From positions 2,095,336 through 2,159,335 of the forward strand of contig BCHX01000006.1 in the NCBI GenBank assembly GCA_001599755.1: a DNA stretch of 64,000 nucleotides. Reading direction: 5' to 3'. The notes beneath the pieces are model-generated. The model was not told the origin of the DNA. It worked only from the letters and a program-made list of their open reading frames with translations, and searched no databases. The position numbers were made by a program, and so were the translations under genes. Numbering within the stretch: position 1 is the first letter of the stretch; every line of letters starts with the position of its first letter. This DNA comes from Gliomastix tumulicola. Its lineage: Eukaryota; Ascomycota; Sordariomycetes; Hypocreales; Bionectriaceae. Shown in pieces: positions 35,000 through 46,627 of this stretch.

Positions 35000-36390
35000 G
35001 AAGCACGCCATCAACCACGGGGGAGCTGTTACCGGTTTCAACGATGTCCTACCGCATATCGTCTCCGGGCCCCCGCTCCGGGCCCCTCCTCCAACATAAC
35101 AGCTTCTTTTACGGCACGAATGGTTGACGAGTCGAGACGATCCTTATTCAGCAGCCACGCGAGGCAGAATTTCTTTCCATGTCATATTCTACGGGATATC
35201 TGTCTTTCAACATCAATACAAGGGGGCATCCTTACGCACACGGCATTGTCTAGGAACAGGTCCCAATGTATAAAGGAAAGCGCATCAGGATGAGCATGAT
35301 CAGCAACAACACGGCTTTGATATACAACATGGATCTTGGGGTTTCTGGCACACGGCGACAGAGCCAGGGTTTTTATTTTTCATTTCTTATTTTTCTTTCT
35401 CTTCTTCAGCACCACCCACCATCTTCTTCGTTTCTTCTTTACCCCATTTCTTTGCGGATCTACATTTTCTGCAGACCTTGGTGGCGGGGACATGTTTTTG
35501 TGTCATCTTTGATTAAAAAAAAAAACGTCTATCCATGTCTTACCCAAAGCCTGACGATGAAGGTTTTGGGCGTTCAGGCGAGGGACAGGGACAGGGACAG
35601 GCAGGGAACAAGGGCTACAGGGTCAAAGGGCAAAGGTAAAGCCGGGGGGTTCAACTTGAGTTCACAGAGTTCACGGTCGACAGGGCTCGTAGGACGGACA
35701 GGACCACGGCGCTTTGGGAAATCTTTGCTACGTTACGGATAGGTATGGACTATGGACGAGCGAGCGACATGCACTTCACTTGGTTTTCTGATCCAACAAC
35801 GGGGATTCCAAGGGCAGTCGGGGGTTAAAAGCCTACTTAGAGCTGGCATTGTTGATAGAGTATACAGCGTAATCATTGTTTCCTCCAAGGCCTGGGACGT
35901 GACCGATTGTATGCACGATTGCGATCTCGATCAGGCGAGATTGACAGGCTGATTGATGAATACGGAAGGCCATACATGCCCTGCTCGTCTGCTCCAAACC
36001 TCGTATTCCAGCAAGTCGGTAGAAATCCGGGGGACGGAAGCTCGATCGGTACAGCGTAGGTATTTTAAGCCGCCCACGTGGGCCGAAGTGGGTTTGATCT
36101 GGCCTACCTAATAGGGCACTTTGGACTTGGGGATTCTTCGAATTGGTTTCTTTAGCCGAGGATCGTCTCCTCGCGATAGACTTGAGCTTGAGCTTAGCAT
36201 TTCTCTCTCTCTCTCTTTCAAACTGCTACTACTGCGACGCGACGCGACCAGCCGGCCGAACCGTTCGTCCGACTTCGATCTGTATACTCTCCCCCGCTGA
36301 TGTCTACGGCAATTCCTCTAGCTACCAACGCGACGACGGGCACGGGACGATAAAACCAACGCGGGCGGGCTCTGAACAAGACTCGGCGCC
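35000..36390. other. Intergenic: Pumilio 3' region and DUF1640 gene upstream region
   Basis: 1.4 kb. A 158-codon ORF at 35266-35742 lies in the likely 3' UTR of the Pumilio gene and includes simple sequence (GGGACA units near 35583-35600), so it is not called. A CT run at 36203-36218 and GC-rich sequence up to 36390 look like a leader. Nothing else seen. Confidence 0.5.
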
Positions 36391-37863
36391 ATGCCAGCCG
36401 GCGCCTCCTTCGGTCTGCATGCCGCGCTGCTGATCCGGGCGCGTCCGGCGACGAGGAGGATTGCCACGGCGACGCGATGCGGCAGGGTCAGCACGGCGCC
36501 GCCGCCGTCTGCGCCGTGGCGGGTGCAGCAGCAGCAGGTGCGGCCGAACAGCTCGTTCGGGCCGAGGGTTGGGAAGGCGGTTGAGCCGACGGCGGAGTGG
36601 GATGGCAGCGCGGAGCAGAAGCAGAACAAGGAGGGGGGCGAGGCCGTGACGGCCGTCGAGGAGAGGGAGAAGCAGCCGGAGCCGCCGCAGACGAAGAGCG
36701 TGGTCAAGCTCGACCCGGACCAGGACCAGGAACCTCCTCCTCCTCCCCGAGACGATGAACCGCAGAAACACGAGCTGGACCCGCGGTCACAGAGCGAAAA
36801 CGCCGCCGAGCCGAGCAAAGAAGACACATCACAGCAGGCGACACCTGAAGGCTCTACAAGTACTCCGGACCAGGGCACGCCGCGCCAGGCTGCGAAGGAC
36901 GACGACGACACCGCTGCCGCCGCCGCCGCCACCACCACCACGACGCAGAGCGGCGGCGGGCCCCTCGAGGCGGTGCTGCACATGGAGCCGCCGCAGAAGG
37001 TGGCGCGGCAGCACCCGGCCATGTCGCCGCCGCCGTACGTGCACCACTTCGACAGCTACTCGCTCGTCAAGCAGCTGCAGGACGGCGGGTACTCGCCCGA
37101 CCAGGCCATCGAGGCCATGAAGGGGATCCGGGCGCTGCTGGCGCAGAACCTGGACGTGGCGCAGGAGAGCCTCGTCAGCAAGAGTGACGTGGAGAATGTA
37201 AGCCTTTCTGCACACACACACACACAACCCATCTCCCATGTTTGATAAAGATGCTAATGGTGTGGTTGTAGGAGACGTATCTCTTCCGAGCAGCGTGCTC
37301 GGAGCTCGGCCAGGAGATCAAGAACAACCGCCGCCTGCAGGACGAGCAGGTCCGACAGCAGAGGACGCTGCTACAGCACGAGGTGGACATCTTGACGCAG
37401 TCGCTGAACCAGGAGGTCCTGAGTCTCAATGACAACGTCCGTGGCATGTTCAACGACCGGAGGATGGCCGTGCGCGAGGAGCAGAAGAACGCCGACAGTG
37501 CTGTATGTTTTTCCCCTTCCCTGTCACCCATTCAAGAGAGAGAGAGAGAGACAGAGAAGGGAATCCCTCTAACTTCCAAAACAGGTCCAGCAAATCAACT
37601 ACAAGATCAGCACGAGCCTCGTCAGCGACTCCAAGTCCGAGATCGAGGGCGTCCGGTGGGTGCTGATAAGACGGTCTGCGCTGGGCATCTTCTTCATGGC
37701 GATGCTGACGCTCGCGACGGTGCGGTACGCGACGTACGTGTCCAAGGAGCGGCAGCGCGAGGTGGCGCGCGAGAGGGAGCTCGAGGAGAGGGTCAAGCGA
37801 GACGGCGGGAAGAGGGACAACTCGTCGGCGGCGGACGCGGCTGTGATCCTGGCGGCGAATTGA
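36391..37863 (+). CDS. FMP32: DUF1640 / CCDC90 mitochondrial inner-membrane protein (Fmp32 / MCUR1 family)
   Basis: Exons 36391-37197, 37272-37502 and 37585-37863 give 438 aa. The N terminus is Arg/Ala-rich with few acidic residues (LLIRARPATRRIATATR), fitting a mitochondrial presequence. A long low-complexity region (about 60-195: acidic, Pro, Ala and Thr runs from GAC, GCC and ACC repeats) precedes the conserved domain. That domain begins at HHFDSYSLVKQLQDGGYSPD and continues as a coiled coil (LFRAACSELGQEIKNNRR; LQHEVDILTQSLNQEVLSL). A C-terminal transmembrane segment, SALGIFFMAMLTLATVRYA, is followed by a charged tail. Family members act in cytochrome oxidase assembly, proline metabolism or calcium uniporter scaffolding. 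Fungi often lack the uniporter, so the first two are likelier here. The low-complexity insert makes this longer than yeast Fmp32 (about 207 aa). Confidence 0.85.
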
Positions 37864-38280
37864 TTCGGACATCTTTCTACTTTGTCGTTGCTACTTATGT
37901 ATCATCAGGCATGGCGTTGTTATCTTTCGGCATTGGGCCGATGGGAAGCGGTTGGGTAACCCGGCATTAGACACTATAGACTTGACACACACACATACAT
38001 CATCATGGAATCTACCATATTCTTTTGTAAATGGATATCGCTCGAGGGACATATGTAAAGTGATGCGATGTCCAAGCTCTGCAGGGTAGCCGCAGCCAAG
38101 CCGGAGGTTAAAGCGTGCTCCTCCTGCAAGCCACTGAATCCGTGCAGAAAATATGCCCCGCAGTCAACGCGTCTCCCTCAACGTCGCGTCTGCTACTAGA
38201 ATTATTGAGTCCAAACCATCACCACCAAACCTCATCTAAGCACCCTCACAGCCACAGCGCAACGCAGCGCACAACCCACA
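37864..38280. other. Short intergenic region between DUF1640 and NNF1 genes
   Basis: 417 bp holding the 3' end of the upstream gene and the promoter of NNF1 in tandem orientation. A CA-rich patch lies at 37986-38002. No gene seen. Confidence 0.5.
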
Positions 38281-39158
38281 ATGGCAACAGAAGAACCCGC
38301 CTCGCGCCCGGACGAGCCGATGCCCGACGCCGCAGGAGCAGGAGCAGAAGCAGAAGCAGAAGCAGAAGCAACAGACGACCGCCGCACACCGATCCCCCCG
38401 CCTCTCCCCTCGAAAGCACAAGCACAGCCATCCGCCGTCACAGCCAGCCCGGGCCCCCGCGCCACGCGCCTCCGCGCCGTCTACGCCCAGGCCCTGGAGC
38501 ACACCCTCGGCCGCCTCGCCTGGGACAACGTCGCGTCCTGCTACCCGACCATCTCGGCGCGCGCCGAGGGCGTGCTCCGGCAGGTGCAGGGCCAGATGGT
38601 CGGTAAGCTGGGTGAGAAGTGCGGCAAGGAGTTCGAGAGCATCCTGGCCGCGCGGCAGGTCGTGCCCAAGCTGAACGAGCTGGAGGGGCTCGTGGCGGAT
38701 GCGGGGAGGCGGAGGAGGGAGGAAGGGGGGCAGCCGACGCCGTATGTGACACTTTTTTACACACTCACGCACAAACACACACAGAGAGAGAGAGAGTGAG
38801 AGAGAGTGAACTGACGACCATTTTCTGCAGGCCACATTTGCTCCCGCCCGACAGGATCCTGGCCGCGCATCTCCACCCCGCGCTCGCGGCGCACCAGTCG
38901 CAGCTCAACGCCCGGCTGCAGACAACGCAGTCCCAGAACGCCATCCTCCACGACGAGATCCAGCAGCAGCGCGAGGAGATCGAGGAGCTGCTGGCCCAGC
39001 TGGAGGCGACCGTCGGCGACGTCAAGGGCGCGAATGCCGCGCTGGCGGACGTCGTGGGCCAGCTCGCCGTCGAGGCGAGGGAGGGGAGGGCTGCTGTCGC
39101 CGCGGCGGGGGCCGGGGCGGGGGCAGCAATAGCAAGGGAGCAGGTGGCGCAGAAGTGA
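38281..39158 (+). CDS. NNF1: Kinetochore protein Nnf1 (MIND/Mis12 complex subunit)
   Basis: Exons 38281-38741 and 38831-39158 give 262 aa. The join CC|G restores PTPPHLLPPDRIL. Nnf1 (human PMF1) is one of four Mis12-complex subunits that link inner kinetochore CENP-C to the Ndc80 complex. Family sequence begins near residue 60 (ATRLRAVYAQALEHTLGRLAWDNVASC) and continues with VGKLGEKCGKEFESILAARQVVPKLNELEGLV. The second exon is a coiled coil (AILHDEIQQQREEIEELLAQLE). The N-terminal ~55 residues include an AGAGAEAEAEAEA tract coded by a GCAGAA repeat, and Pro-rich sequence. The 89-nt intron has an AG microsatellite near 38783-38800. The tail is Ala/Gly-rich. Nothing suggests loss of function. 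Confidence 0.85.
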
Positions 39159-40404
39159 TTGGGGCGGGAGAGAAGAAACGAGAAAGACGAAGGGGGATCG
39201 GGCGGGAATGCTGTGTCCGCTGCTAACGCTTAAGATGTTGTACGATTCATGGAGGACGAGCACTTCGACTTGATTGCTGCCGACAAAGGTTGGGGATAGA
39301 CATCACGGACCAGGCGAAATTACAACATCAACATCGCAGAGTGAAGAAGAATAGCGACAAAGGGGGCTGCTATCGACGAAACTTATGACGGATGGGTTAT
39401 CACCAGTTACCGCACTGGAAACTGAGGGCGTTTGGGAGTCGGGGCTTATCACAGCTATTGGATTGTATTAAAAAATGATCCTTATCTACCTATCTGGCCA
39501 CCATGGAAAGCCATCCAAGGATAAATTGAATATATATGCTCTTATCATGGCGCGGAGGGGTGTTCTTATCATATCATAAGCTGGGGGGCTCAATGCATGG
39601 TCGATCAACTTGGCACCCCACTACAAGTCTTGTAAGGCTGAGTGCCAGCCCAACATCATCTTGAGACTGCCAAGGTTCGGTCGTGCGTGGTGATCTTTGG
39701 ATACGCTAAAAAAGAAGAAGACACAGCGAAGTTGGGATAGATGGTGGGCTGTGGTAATCTGGAGAAGACCAAGTGCTCGTTCGACTATCAGTTGGGACGA
39801 CACCACCTTTTCAACGCAGTAGAAGTCGGTCCGCCAAGAAGGAACCTCACGAATGAGACCATGGTAGTTGAACTGGTATGTCCTTTGATGCTATAAACAG
39901 CCTAGTATGTAAAAGGCATGATGATATGTACGTGTATTGAAGGAAAGGCACCCAGGCGCCGAGCCCCGTGCCAGTCCCCATCAAAGCTTGAGATCAACCC
40001 AGATCTCGTGGCCAAAATATGAAAAAGAAAAGTAGTGTAACAAGACCCCGATACTCCGCATGTGAGAAGCCCCTCTCGGGGGCATCAGTGTAAGTGTCTC
40101 GTTATCCTGATTCATGCGCCTCGCAAACCTGCGCGGCCCAACTGCTGAAAACATTCGCCGTCCTTCCCAAAGCCAACAAAACACCCCGAGTGTAAGTAGA
40201 TCCCCCCCCTTGTGAACACCTCCAGATCTTCGGAGGGTCACTCGCCGGGGAAACGCCAGCCCCAGCATGTACATACATACGAGTGAGGGGTATATTCAAA
40301 TCATGAGCGTCGTTTCATGTGTAGAAAAGGATGCCAAAACTCCTTCCAATAGTGCTTCCCAAATGTACAGTAGATGGTTCCTGTATGGGTGTTGCATGGT
40401 CCTC
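39159..40404. other. Convergent intergenic region between NNF1 and PH-domain genes
   Basis: 1.25 kb between two stop codons. The AT-rich stretch 39460-39560 would suit 3' ends. Minus-strand ORFs at 39981-40299 lie in the likely 3' UTR of the PH-domain gene and have no recognisable features. Confidence 0.5.
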
Positions 40405-41876
40405 TTAGAGGCGCATATTCTCGGTGTGAATGACCTGCCAAGGGCCGAAGTATTCGTGTTCACCGTAGGCTGGCGGTAGAACCCGCACCATCCGGCCTGT
40501 GCCCCAGTCGACGTACCACTTCTTTCCCTTGCTGATGATGTAGTTCGACTTGCGTGGGCTTCTGAATAGTAGGTTGCTGTAGCATAATTTGGCGTACAGC
40601 AGATCGTGGGCACTCGTCCACTGGTGGTCCGGAAACCACTTCCCTGAATGCGGATCGACACCGACATTGTGGTACGATGTGATGCTAAGTCGATGAGGAG
40701 GTTCGATGCGTGGTGGCGGTGCGTTGGTTGTCTCGTCATCAGACTCGTCATCGTCCTTGTCTTTGTCATTGTCCTCGTCCTCGTCGTTATCGTCGGAAAA
40801 CACAGGAGCGTGCTCAGGGGCACAGTCTTCCCTGTCCTCGTCTTCCTCCCCAGTTCTCGGGCTGGAATGATGCTGTCCGCTCTGCATCAGAGTTGGTAGA
40901 GGGTCCGGGGATGAGGTTCTCCGTCGTAACGGGGGCGGGGAGGGCTCCTGGGCCTCCTGGGCCGTCTGGCGGGTTGATTCGAGTGGCCTCGGAGTTGGTA
41001 TGGGATATTGAGGGCGGACGGGTGACTGGTTGCGGTACCAACGAATGCGCTGGACACGAGGAACAGACATGTCCCGTGGAAAGTCGCGGTCCTCGATTGG
41101 TAGTGCTACATCGATGGCTGCAAATAGGCACTCCAGCCATCTGTTGAAAGTGCTCAGCTCGATACAGGACAAAAGGAACTGGTCCGTCTCTGCGCGTATG
41201 CGGATGACATAACGACGCCTACACAGCAGGCAGGGTCAGCAACATGTTTCTGATAATAGACAAAGCCTTGGAGTCTACAGCTGGTGTTGATGTGAACTCA
41301 CTTCTTATAGTCGGCAGCAATACCGGCGTCCGCATATAGCAGACTGTAGCTCTTCTCGAGCTTGGCTTTCTTCATCCACGGAGGGTTATCGGGGCTGATG
41401 GTCGGACCGTCTTTCGTTGTACGACCCCATGTTCTGTTCTTCTTGACGTTGTAGATATTCAGCGCCGTACCCTTGAGCGTGACGAAGGTCGTGTGCCATC
41501 GGCGATCCTCGGCCCTCTTTGTCGTGTCCTCGATCTCATGCTTCTTCATGAAGACGCCTTCCAGGTCGATGTAGTTCGAGTAGTCGGGCAGGTTCTCGTA
41601 GCTGTCCATGCTGCTGCTGTCCCCCAACGGTGCTGGCCTGCCCTTGCCTCTACCCTCCTCGATCTGCGGCCGGTGAGGCTGATCCTGACGACGGCGAGCT
41701 GGTCTCTCTTGACGGTACGGCGGTGGCTGTGCTGGTCGAGGCGGAGGAGCGGTGACAACTTGGAGATAGAAGTTGTCTTCATCTATCGATAAACGCCGGC
41801 GTGAGGTCACCGCCGGCGTTTCTGGCATGTTGCGCGGTCCATGGGGAAGGACCGACGGGTCGTCGCGGGGGTCCAT
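40405..41876 (-). CDS. Fungal PH-domain protein
   Basis: Two exons on the minus strand, 41876-41302 and 41218-40405, give 462 aa. The junction AA|G gives DYKK-RRYVIRIRAE and crosses the PH domain. The domain spans about residues 100-230: IDLEGVFMKKHE, WHTTFVTLKGTALNIY, KRRYVIRIRAETDQFLLS, and the final helix STFNRWLECLFAAIDVAL with the usual conserved Trp. PH domains bind phosphoinositides or proteins at membranes; ligand unknown. The N terminus is Pro/Arg-rich. After the domain come a Pro-rich linker and an Asp/Glu run (DDNDEDEDNDKDKDDDESDD), then a conserved-looking C-terminal block (SGKWFPDHQWTSAHDLLYAK; KKWYVDWGTGRMVRV). I recognise the architecture as common in filamentous ascomycetes, without a named function. 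Confidence 0.8.
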
Positions 41877-43100
41877 GGGACAGGCCCGGTCTTATGTACG
41901 TCCCGTAGATGGAGAGGTGGATGGAACGGAAGATCGGCAGGGCGGCCGGAGACGTCTCAATCTAAACCGGCACGAAAGTCTGATCAAAAAGTCCGTGGTG
42001 TGATGCGTGACCGACGAACCAACGCCGGGGACGAGCTGCAGCCCGGCTGCGACGCGAAGGGTACCAGGAAGGGCGACAGTCCAGGCTAGCACGAGGTTGT
42101 CCGTTCTAGCGTCGCAGAGGGCAGGGCAGGCGACTCCAGTATACGATGAATCCACGGTCATCTGGGTCGCCGTTGATGGAGGCACTCCGTGCTGCTCATA
42201 GCGACCCTCTCTGGACCATCATTGGGAGAGACAGAAAGAGAGAGAGAGAGAGAAAGAGGTGGTTCAGGCGGCACGTTTGGCGGGTGTAGTTGAGGTGTGA
42301 AGGAGAAGGCCCGAGAGGTGGGAGGGCGCACGAGCGGTCGGGAAGGGTGATGGCTCGACGGGGGGGTGTGGGCGCAAAGACGCAAAAGAGGCTCGAGGAG
42401 GAAATGTGGACGGTGACGGCACTTCTGTTGGCTGGACTGACGGGTGCCGATGAGATCCGTAGGGAGTCCGTAGGGGAGTTGTTTTAGGTATGTATGTACG
42501 TAAGAGCATGCGTCGATGCGGATGAGGCGACAAAAGAGCCTCTCGAAACGCTGCGCAGAGAATGGACCGTGCTCCGGGGGGCGGTCATTAGACGGGAGCG
42601 CCGCGCTGGGGATATGCAGGAGGCAGAGTCAGGACAGGCGCTCTGCCGGCTCTGGACTGCTCTCCGAGGACAGGAATTCGCTGGGCATGCGCTCTGCTGT
42701 GTGGGCGGAGACGAGGAGGTGATCGATGGCCTCCAAGGCCTTGCCCTCCAACGAAAGACTTGAGATCGGCACAGCTGAGCCGTGCGCCGCCTGGAGCCTC
42801 AAAAGAACCACCCCGTGACAAGTTAGGAAGCCGCGCGAATTTGGGTGACAAAAATGGACAAGTTTTTTCGCAGTCGCCGATCAATGGGGTAGCGTTAGGC
42901 AGAGACATTGGCCCGGCCGGCCTGCTGAGACAGCGAAAGACGAGCATGAGGGCTCGACGGGACTAGCAGATGCCGTCCGCGTGAGGGCCGCGCTGGCGGC
43001 CATTCGACTGACTGGTTTTGGGAATGGTTGGTGATGGGAACATGGAAACTTGGGAAGGAGTTGCAAGGGGGGCCAAGCACCTAAGAAACCAAGAATGGGA

Positions 43101-43130
43101 GAGTGGCTCGAGAGTGGCTCGAGAGTGGCT
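43101..43130 (+). repeat. Three tandem copies of an 11-bp unit
   Basis: The unit GAGTGGCTCGA repeats nearly three times, creating CTCGAG palindromes at the junctions. It is isolated in a gene-free stretch. Confidence 0.8.
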
Positions 43131-45176
43131 CCCCCGGCCGAGGTTGCATTGCGATTTGCAAATTGCGAGCCTGCGGATGGGCGACTGACATTCTAGTGCA
43201 GCCCGCACCTGCACTTTCGATGGCCTGCTACCAGACGCCTGTACATGCCGTGTACCTCGCACAGGGCGCTGCACCCGCTTCGAGACAAGTCCCCAAAGGT
43301 CCCCCGCGCTAGGCCGGTTGCGGTAGGTGGCACCTGCTGTTCTCACGATGGGGAGAAGGCAGGTGCCATGGCAGGCAGGAACCTTGCAGCTTTTCTTGTC
43401 CTGCGGCGGTAGAAGCCGGAACACACGGCACTCTCTCACTCCATCTCTTATATCCGTGCCTTACGGAGCATTTGCAGTCTGTCGCACACACTGCATCATC
43501 TTGCCTCTGCTCTCGCGAGCCTCACCCCAATGAGGCACCCTTCCCCGTGCGCCACGCAACCGCGGCCACCTTGAGTCTCGTAGCCTCGGGGATACTCAGG
43601 GACCATTGCGGACTATTCGCTAAACCATCACCCATCGAGCTCCATCGGCTCCGCCCCGGCTGACAAGAACGGACCGCGAACTTTTTTTTTTCTTCCTCTC
43701 TGACTCTTGTGAAGTCACACCACGTCCGCAATGCAACATGACCGGGCCGGTCCAATGCTGCCTCATTCCTGCACCGGCCAAGCAATAACCATCAAGGCCT
43801 CACCATGAAGAAGTCCCTTACACGACGATGATGGGGGATCCCCCCCGGATGGGATGATGGATCATGCTCAAAAGTGCGCGGCCCTTGGCTACGTGATTGG
43901 ATCCCGGGGTACGGAACTTTTATTGAATATTGAAACGTGCCTCTTCTCGCGGCCACAGAGAGACAAGAAAAGAACAAAGACCAAGACTCCAAGACTCCAA
44001 GACTCTCCAAGACGGGATCTCTTGTTCGACATGATGATGATGGCATCCGTGCGCTCGGAACTTTTGACGTGGGCCTTGGCACCTTTGGTTCTCTGAAGAT
44101 CCCTGCCGTCTTTTGCCCCTTCCCTTGTCGCTGGATGGGCTTCCAGTCTGCTTCCAGATCGCTTCTCTCTGCGGCGTATTGATTGACTATTGACCATCTC
44201 TTACGTTACTCGACTCGTGCGCACGTCTAGATTCTCGGCCGTAACCCTCCACGGACATGAACGCAAGACAAGGTCCCCGATCCAGCCTCTGTCTGAACCT
44301 TTACTCCGAGAATACAGTTGCGGCGTTCTAGTTCGCGGTTCCACGTGGTGCGCCTGCTGGCCGTTTGAACCGTGCGAAACGGGAAAATTCAAGGGACTTT
44401 TGATTTTTTTTTCGCCCTATGCACTTTTTTCCTGTTGTCATAATGCGCCCACGCCTGGGTACCCTTACCTATTATTACCCGCGAAAAGCCAGCAAGCCAC
44501 CTTGATTCGTTCTGGTAGCCAATCAGCCGTCGACCATAAGCATCTCCAACAAGGCGCATAAAAAATGTACCGCGGCGCATGCATGCGTAGTAGGGCAAGC
44601 GCAGCGTTCGCGAATTATGAGATGATGCTTGCTGGCTCTCGACGGCTCAACGGCACCTCTTTCTTCACCGTCGATCACTTACCCAAACCTAGACTCTGCG
44701 CGAGCGACAGGCGAAGCCACCGACCCTCTTTCTCTGGTGATCATCATCAGCTCTGTGGGAGGTTTTTTGAGCTGGGACGCCAGCCAAGCTGATCCTTGAC
44801 AGCCTTTTGCAACGGGAAACACATTCTGTGCGACACGTGCGTGCGACCGTCCTGCCCGTCTTGGCGGACGAGCCAGCTAGGCACACGGAGTTCTCCTGTT
44901 TCCTTCTGACGGGGCTCAATACGAGCTTCTGTGACCGTAGATCCCAGTCTTCTTTCCCCCCCCTCCTTCCCTCCCTCCCTCCCTGTGGTCGTCGGCGTCC
45001 GCCACGGGGGATTAATAATGATTAATCTATCTACGGTAAGCAGTTCGAGAACCCTTGGGATCTGTTTTTTTTTTCCTTCCCTTTCTTCCCGTGCCGTGCA
45101 ACCATCATTCACGTGAGTAGTCGTCTATTATAGATGACCGCTGTTATAGCTGGTTGTGGCTTGTCCGTGATATCCC

Positions 45177-45193
45177 NNNNNNNNNNNNNNNNN
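45177..45193. other. Assembly gap of 17 N next to a poly-C run
   Basis: Seventeen ambiguous bases are followed directly by about 17 C, and preceded by CCC. This is the pattern of a homopolymer that could not be sequenced through. The true length is unknown. Confidence 0.98.
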
Positions 45194-46627
45194 CCCCCCC
45201 CCCCCCCCCCTATCTTGGCGCATTGCATACATAACTTGGCCACACTAATTCGCAAATGCCGTGCCGATCATCTCCCATCAAGTTTGCCCAGGAGGCATCC
45301 GTCAAGAAGGGAATCCCACATCCCATTTTGCTTGCATGCATCATCGAACTAGCAAGCAAGTCACGCCCGCTGACTCGCGAACAAAAAGTAAAGAGAAAAG
45401 GGAACAAACCACATATGCCGGGCAAAAAAGGGGGGTAAAGGGGGAGGGGGGTCCCAGTTTGCTTATCGGCGGCTTCTTCGTTCCAGGCCAGGGAAGAACA
45501 CGGCACGTCGAAGCTACAGGTTAGAGCTGCGGGGAAACCGGGCGTGACGGGAAGGGGGAAGGGGCCCCCTTTCTCGATCCAATGAGATGGCCTAGGGAAG
45601 TTGCCGTCAGACACTGACGTGATAACCTCGCGGGACGGCGTCTTCGACCGGTGTTTGCCGGCGTCTTGTCTACGCGGGCTGGTCAAACATGTGACCTCTT
45701 GCCTATCCCGCTGCTGGTAGCCGATGCTTACTTAGCTTACCTAGCATTCACATGGGATGGGGGGGAGGGGAGGGGGTTGCAAGTGCCGACAGAGAAACGA
45801 AACCGCGCCAATGTCGAGCTATCACGACAAGTTCGTGTCATTTCAAACTGCTGGAGCTCTGGCATGTTTGGTTTGTTACATACAACAATTCTCGGGAGTA
45901 TTCATGTCACTCCTCCCATCTTCCACACCCGTACTCGGTCCCTTCCCTTGAGCCCCAAAGCCAGAGAGGCCTGCGGTTCCTATGTTACAAAAGACAACAC
46001 CCGTCCCCTGGTATCCTTCCTTCTGATTCCAACAACCCTTGCCGCCGCCGTCGTCGCGTGTCATGTCGTGGGCATGATGGGCAACTATTATCTGTTTGAC
46101 CTTCGTCCCAGTCGTCGTCTCTTTTTCCGGTGTCCCATTTTTTGCTAGCAAAAAAAAGTCGCTTGCCCTTAGTAATACTCGATATCAAAGCATGTGAACT
46201 TGAAGCAGCCCTGCCCTCCAACCTCGGCCATGCTGTCGATGACCCTTTGGGGGAGTAATGCTAACGTCGCGCCGTCCGCAGTGATAAAGATGAATAAGTC
46301 AGGAAACGGAATAGATGAGAGAGAAAAAAAAAGTGAAAAGAAAAAAGAAAAGAATAGAAATAAAGAGGGCAATTCGGCCACCGGTGAACTCCAAAGACCC
46401 GTTACTCCCCTCCCCCTTTATCCATACGGGCAAGTAGCCCAAGTATACCTGGCGAAACATATCGAGCCAGCCCCGATAGGGCCGGCTGCCTGAAGATGTT
46501 CATCCTGTTGTTTAGGGTAGCCCAACAGTTGTCTGTTGGGCTCCCGATCACCAGCTCCAAAGACTCTGACCACAACTAGGTGAAGCTGAGGAAAGCATCA
46601 TGGAGCTTGAAGCTTGAAGCATGATAT

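Larger units (their letters stand above)
41877..46627. other. Gene-poor stretch with an assembly gap
   Basis: 4.75 kb with no supportable gene. A GA run at 42235-42254 probably belongs to the leader of the PH-domain gene. Three 11-bp units of GAGTGGCTCGA lie at 43101-43130, and AAGACTCC-type units lie near 43979-44012. On the plus strand, 44890-45050 resembles a leader (pyrimidine-rich, CCTC runs) ending in an ATG, five codons and a GTAAGC donor at 45036. The continuation would run into the N gap, and no downstream ORF follows. Confidence 0.45.

Noticed and set aside
35266..35742. 158-codon ORF after the Pumilio gene
   Set aside because: Lies in the probable 3' UTR and is built partly of simple sequence (GGGACA units).
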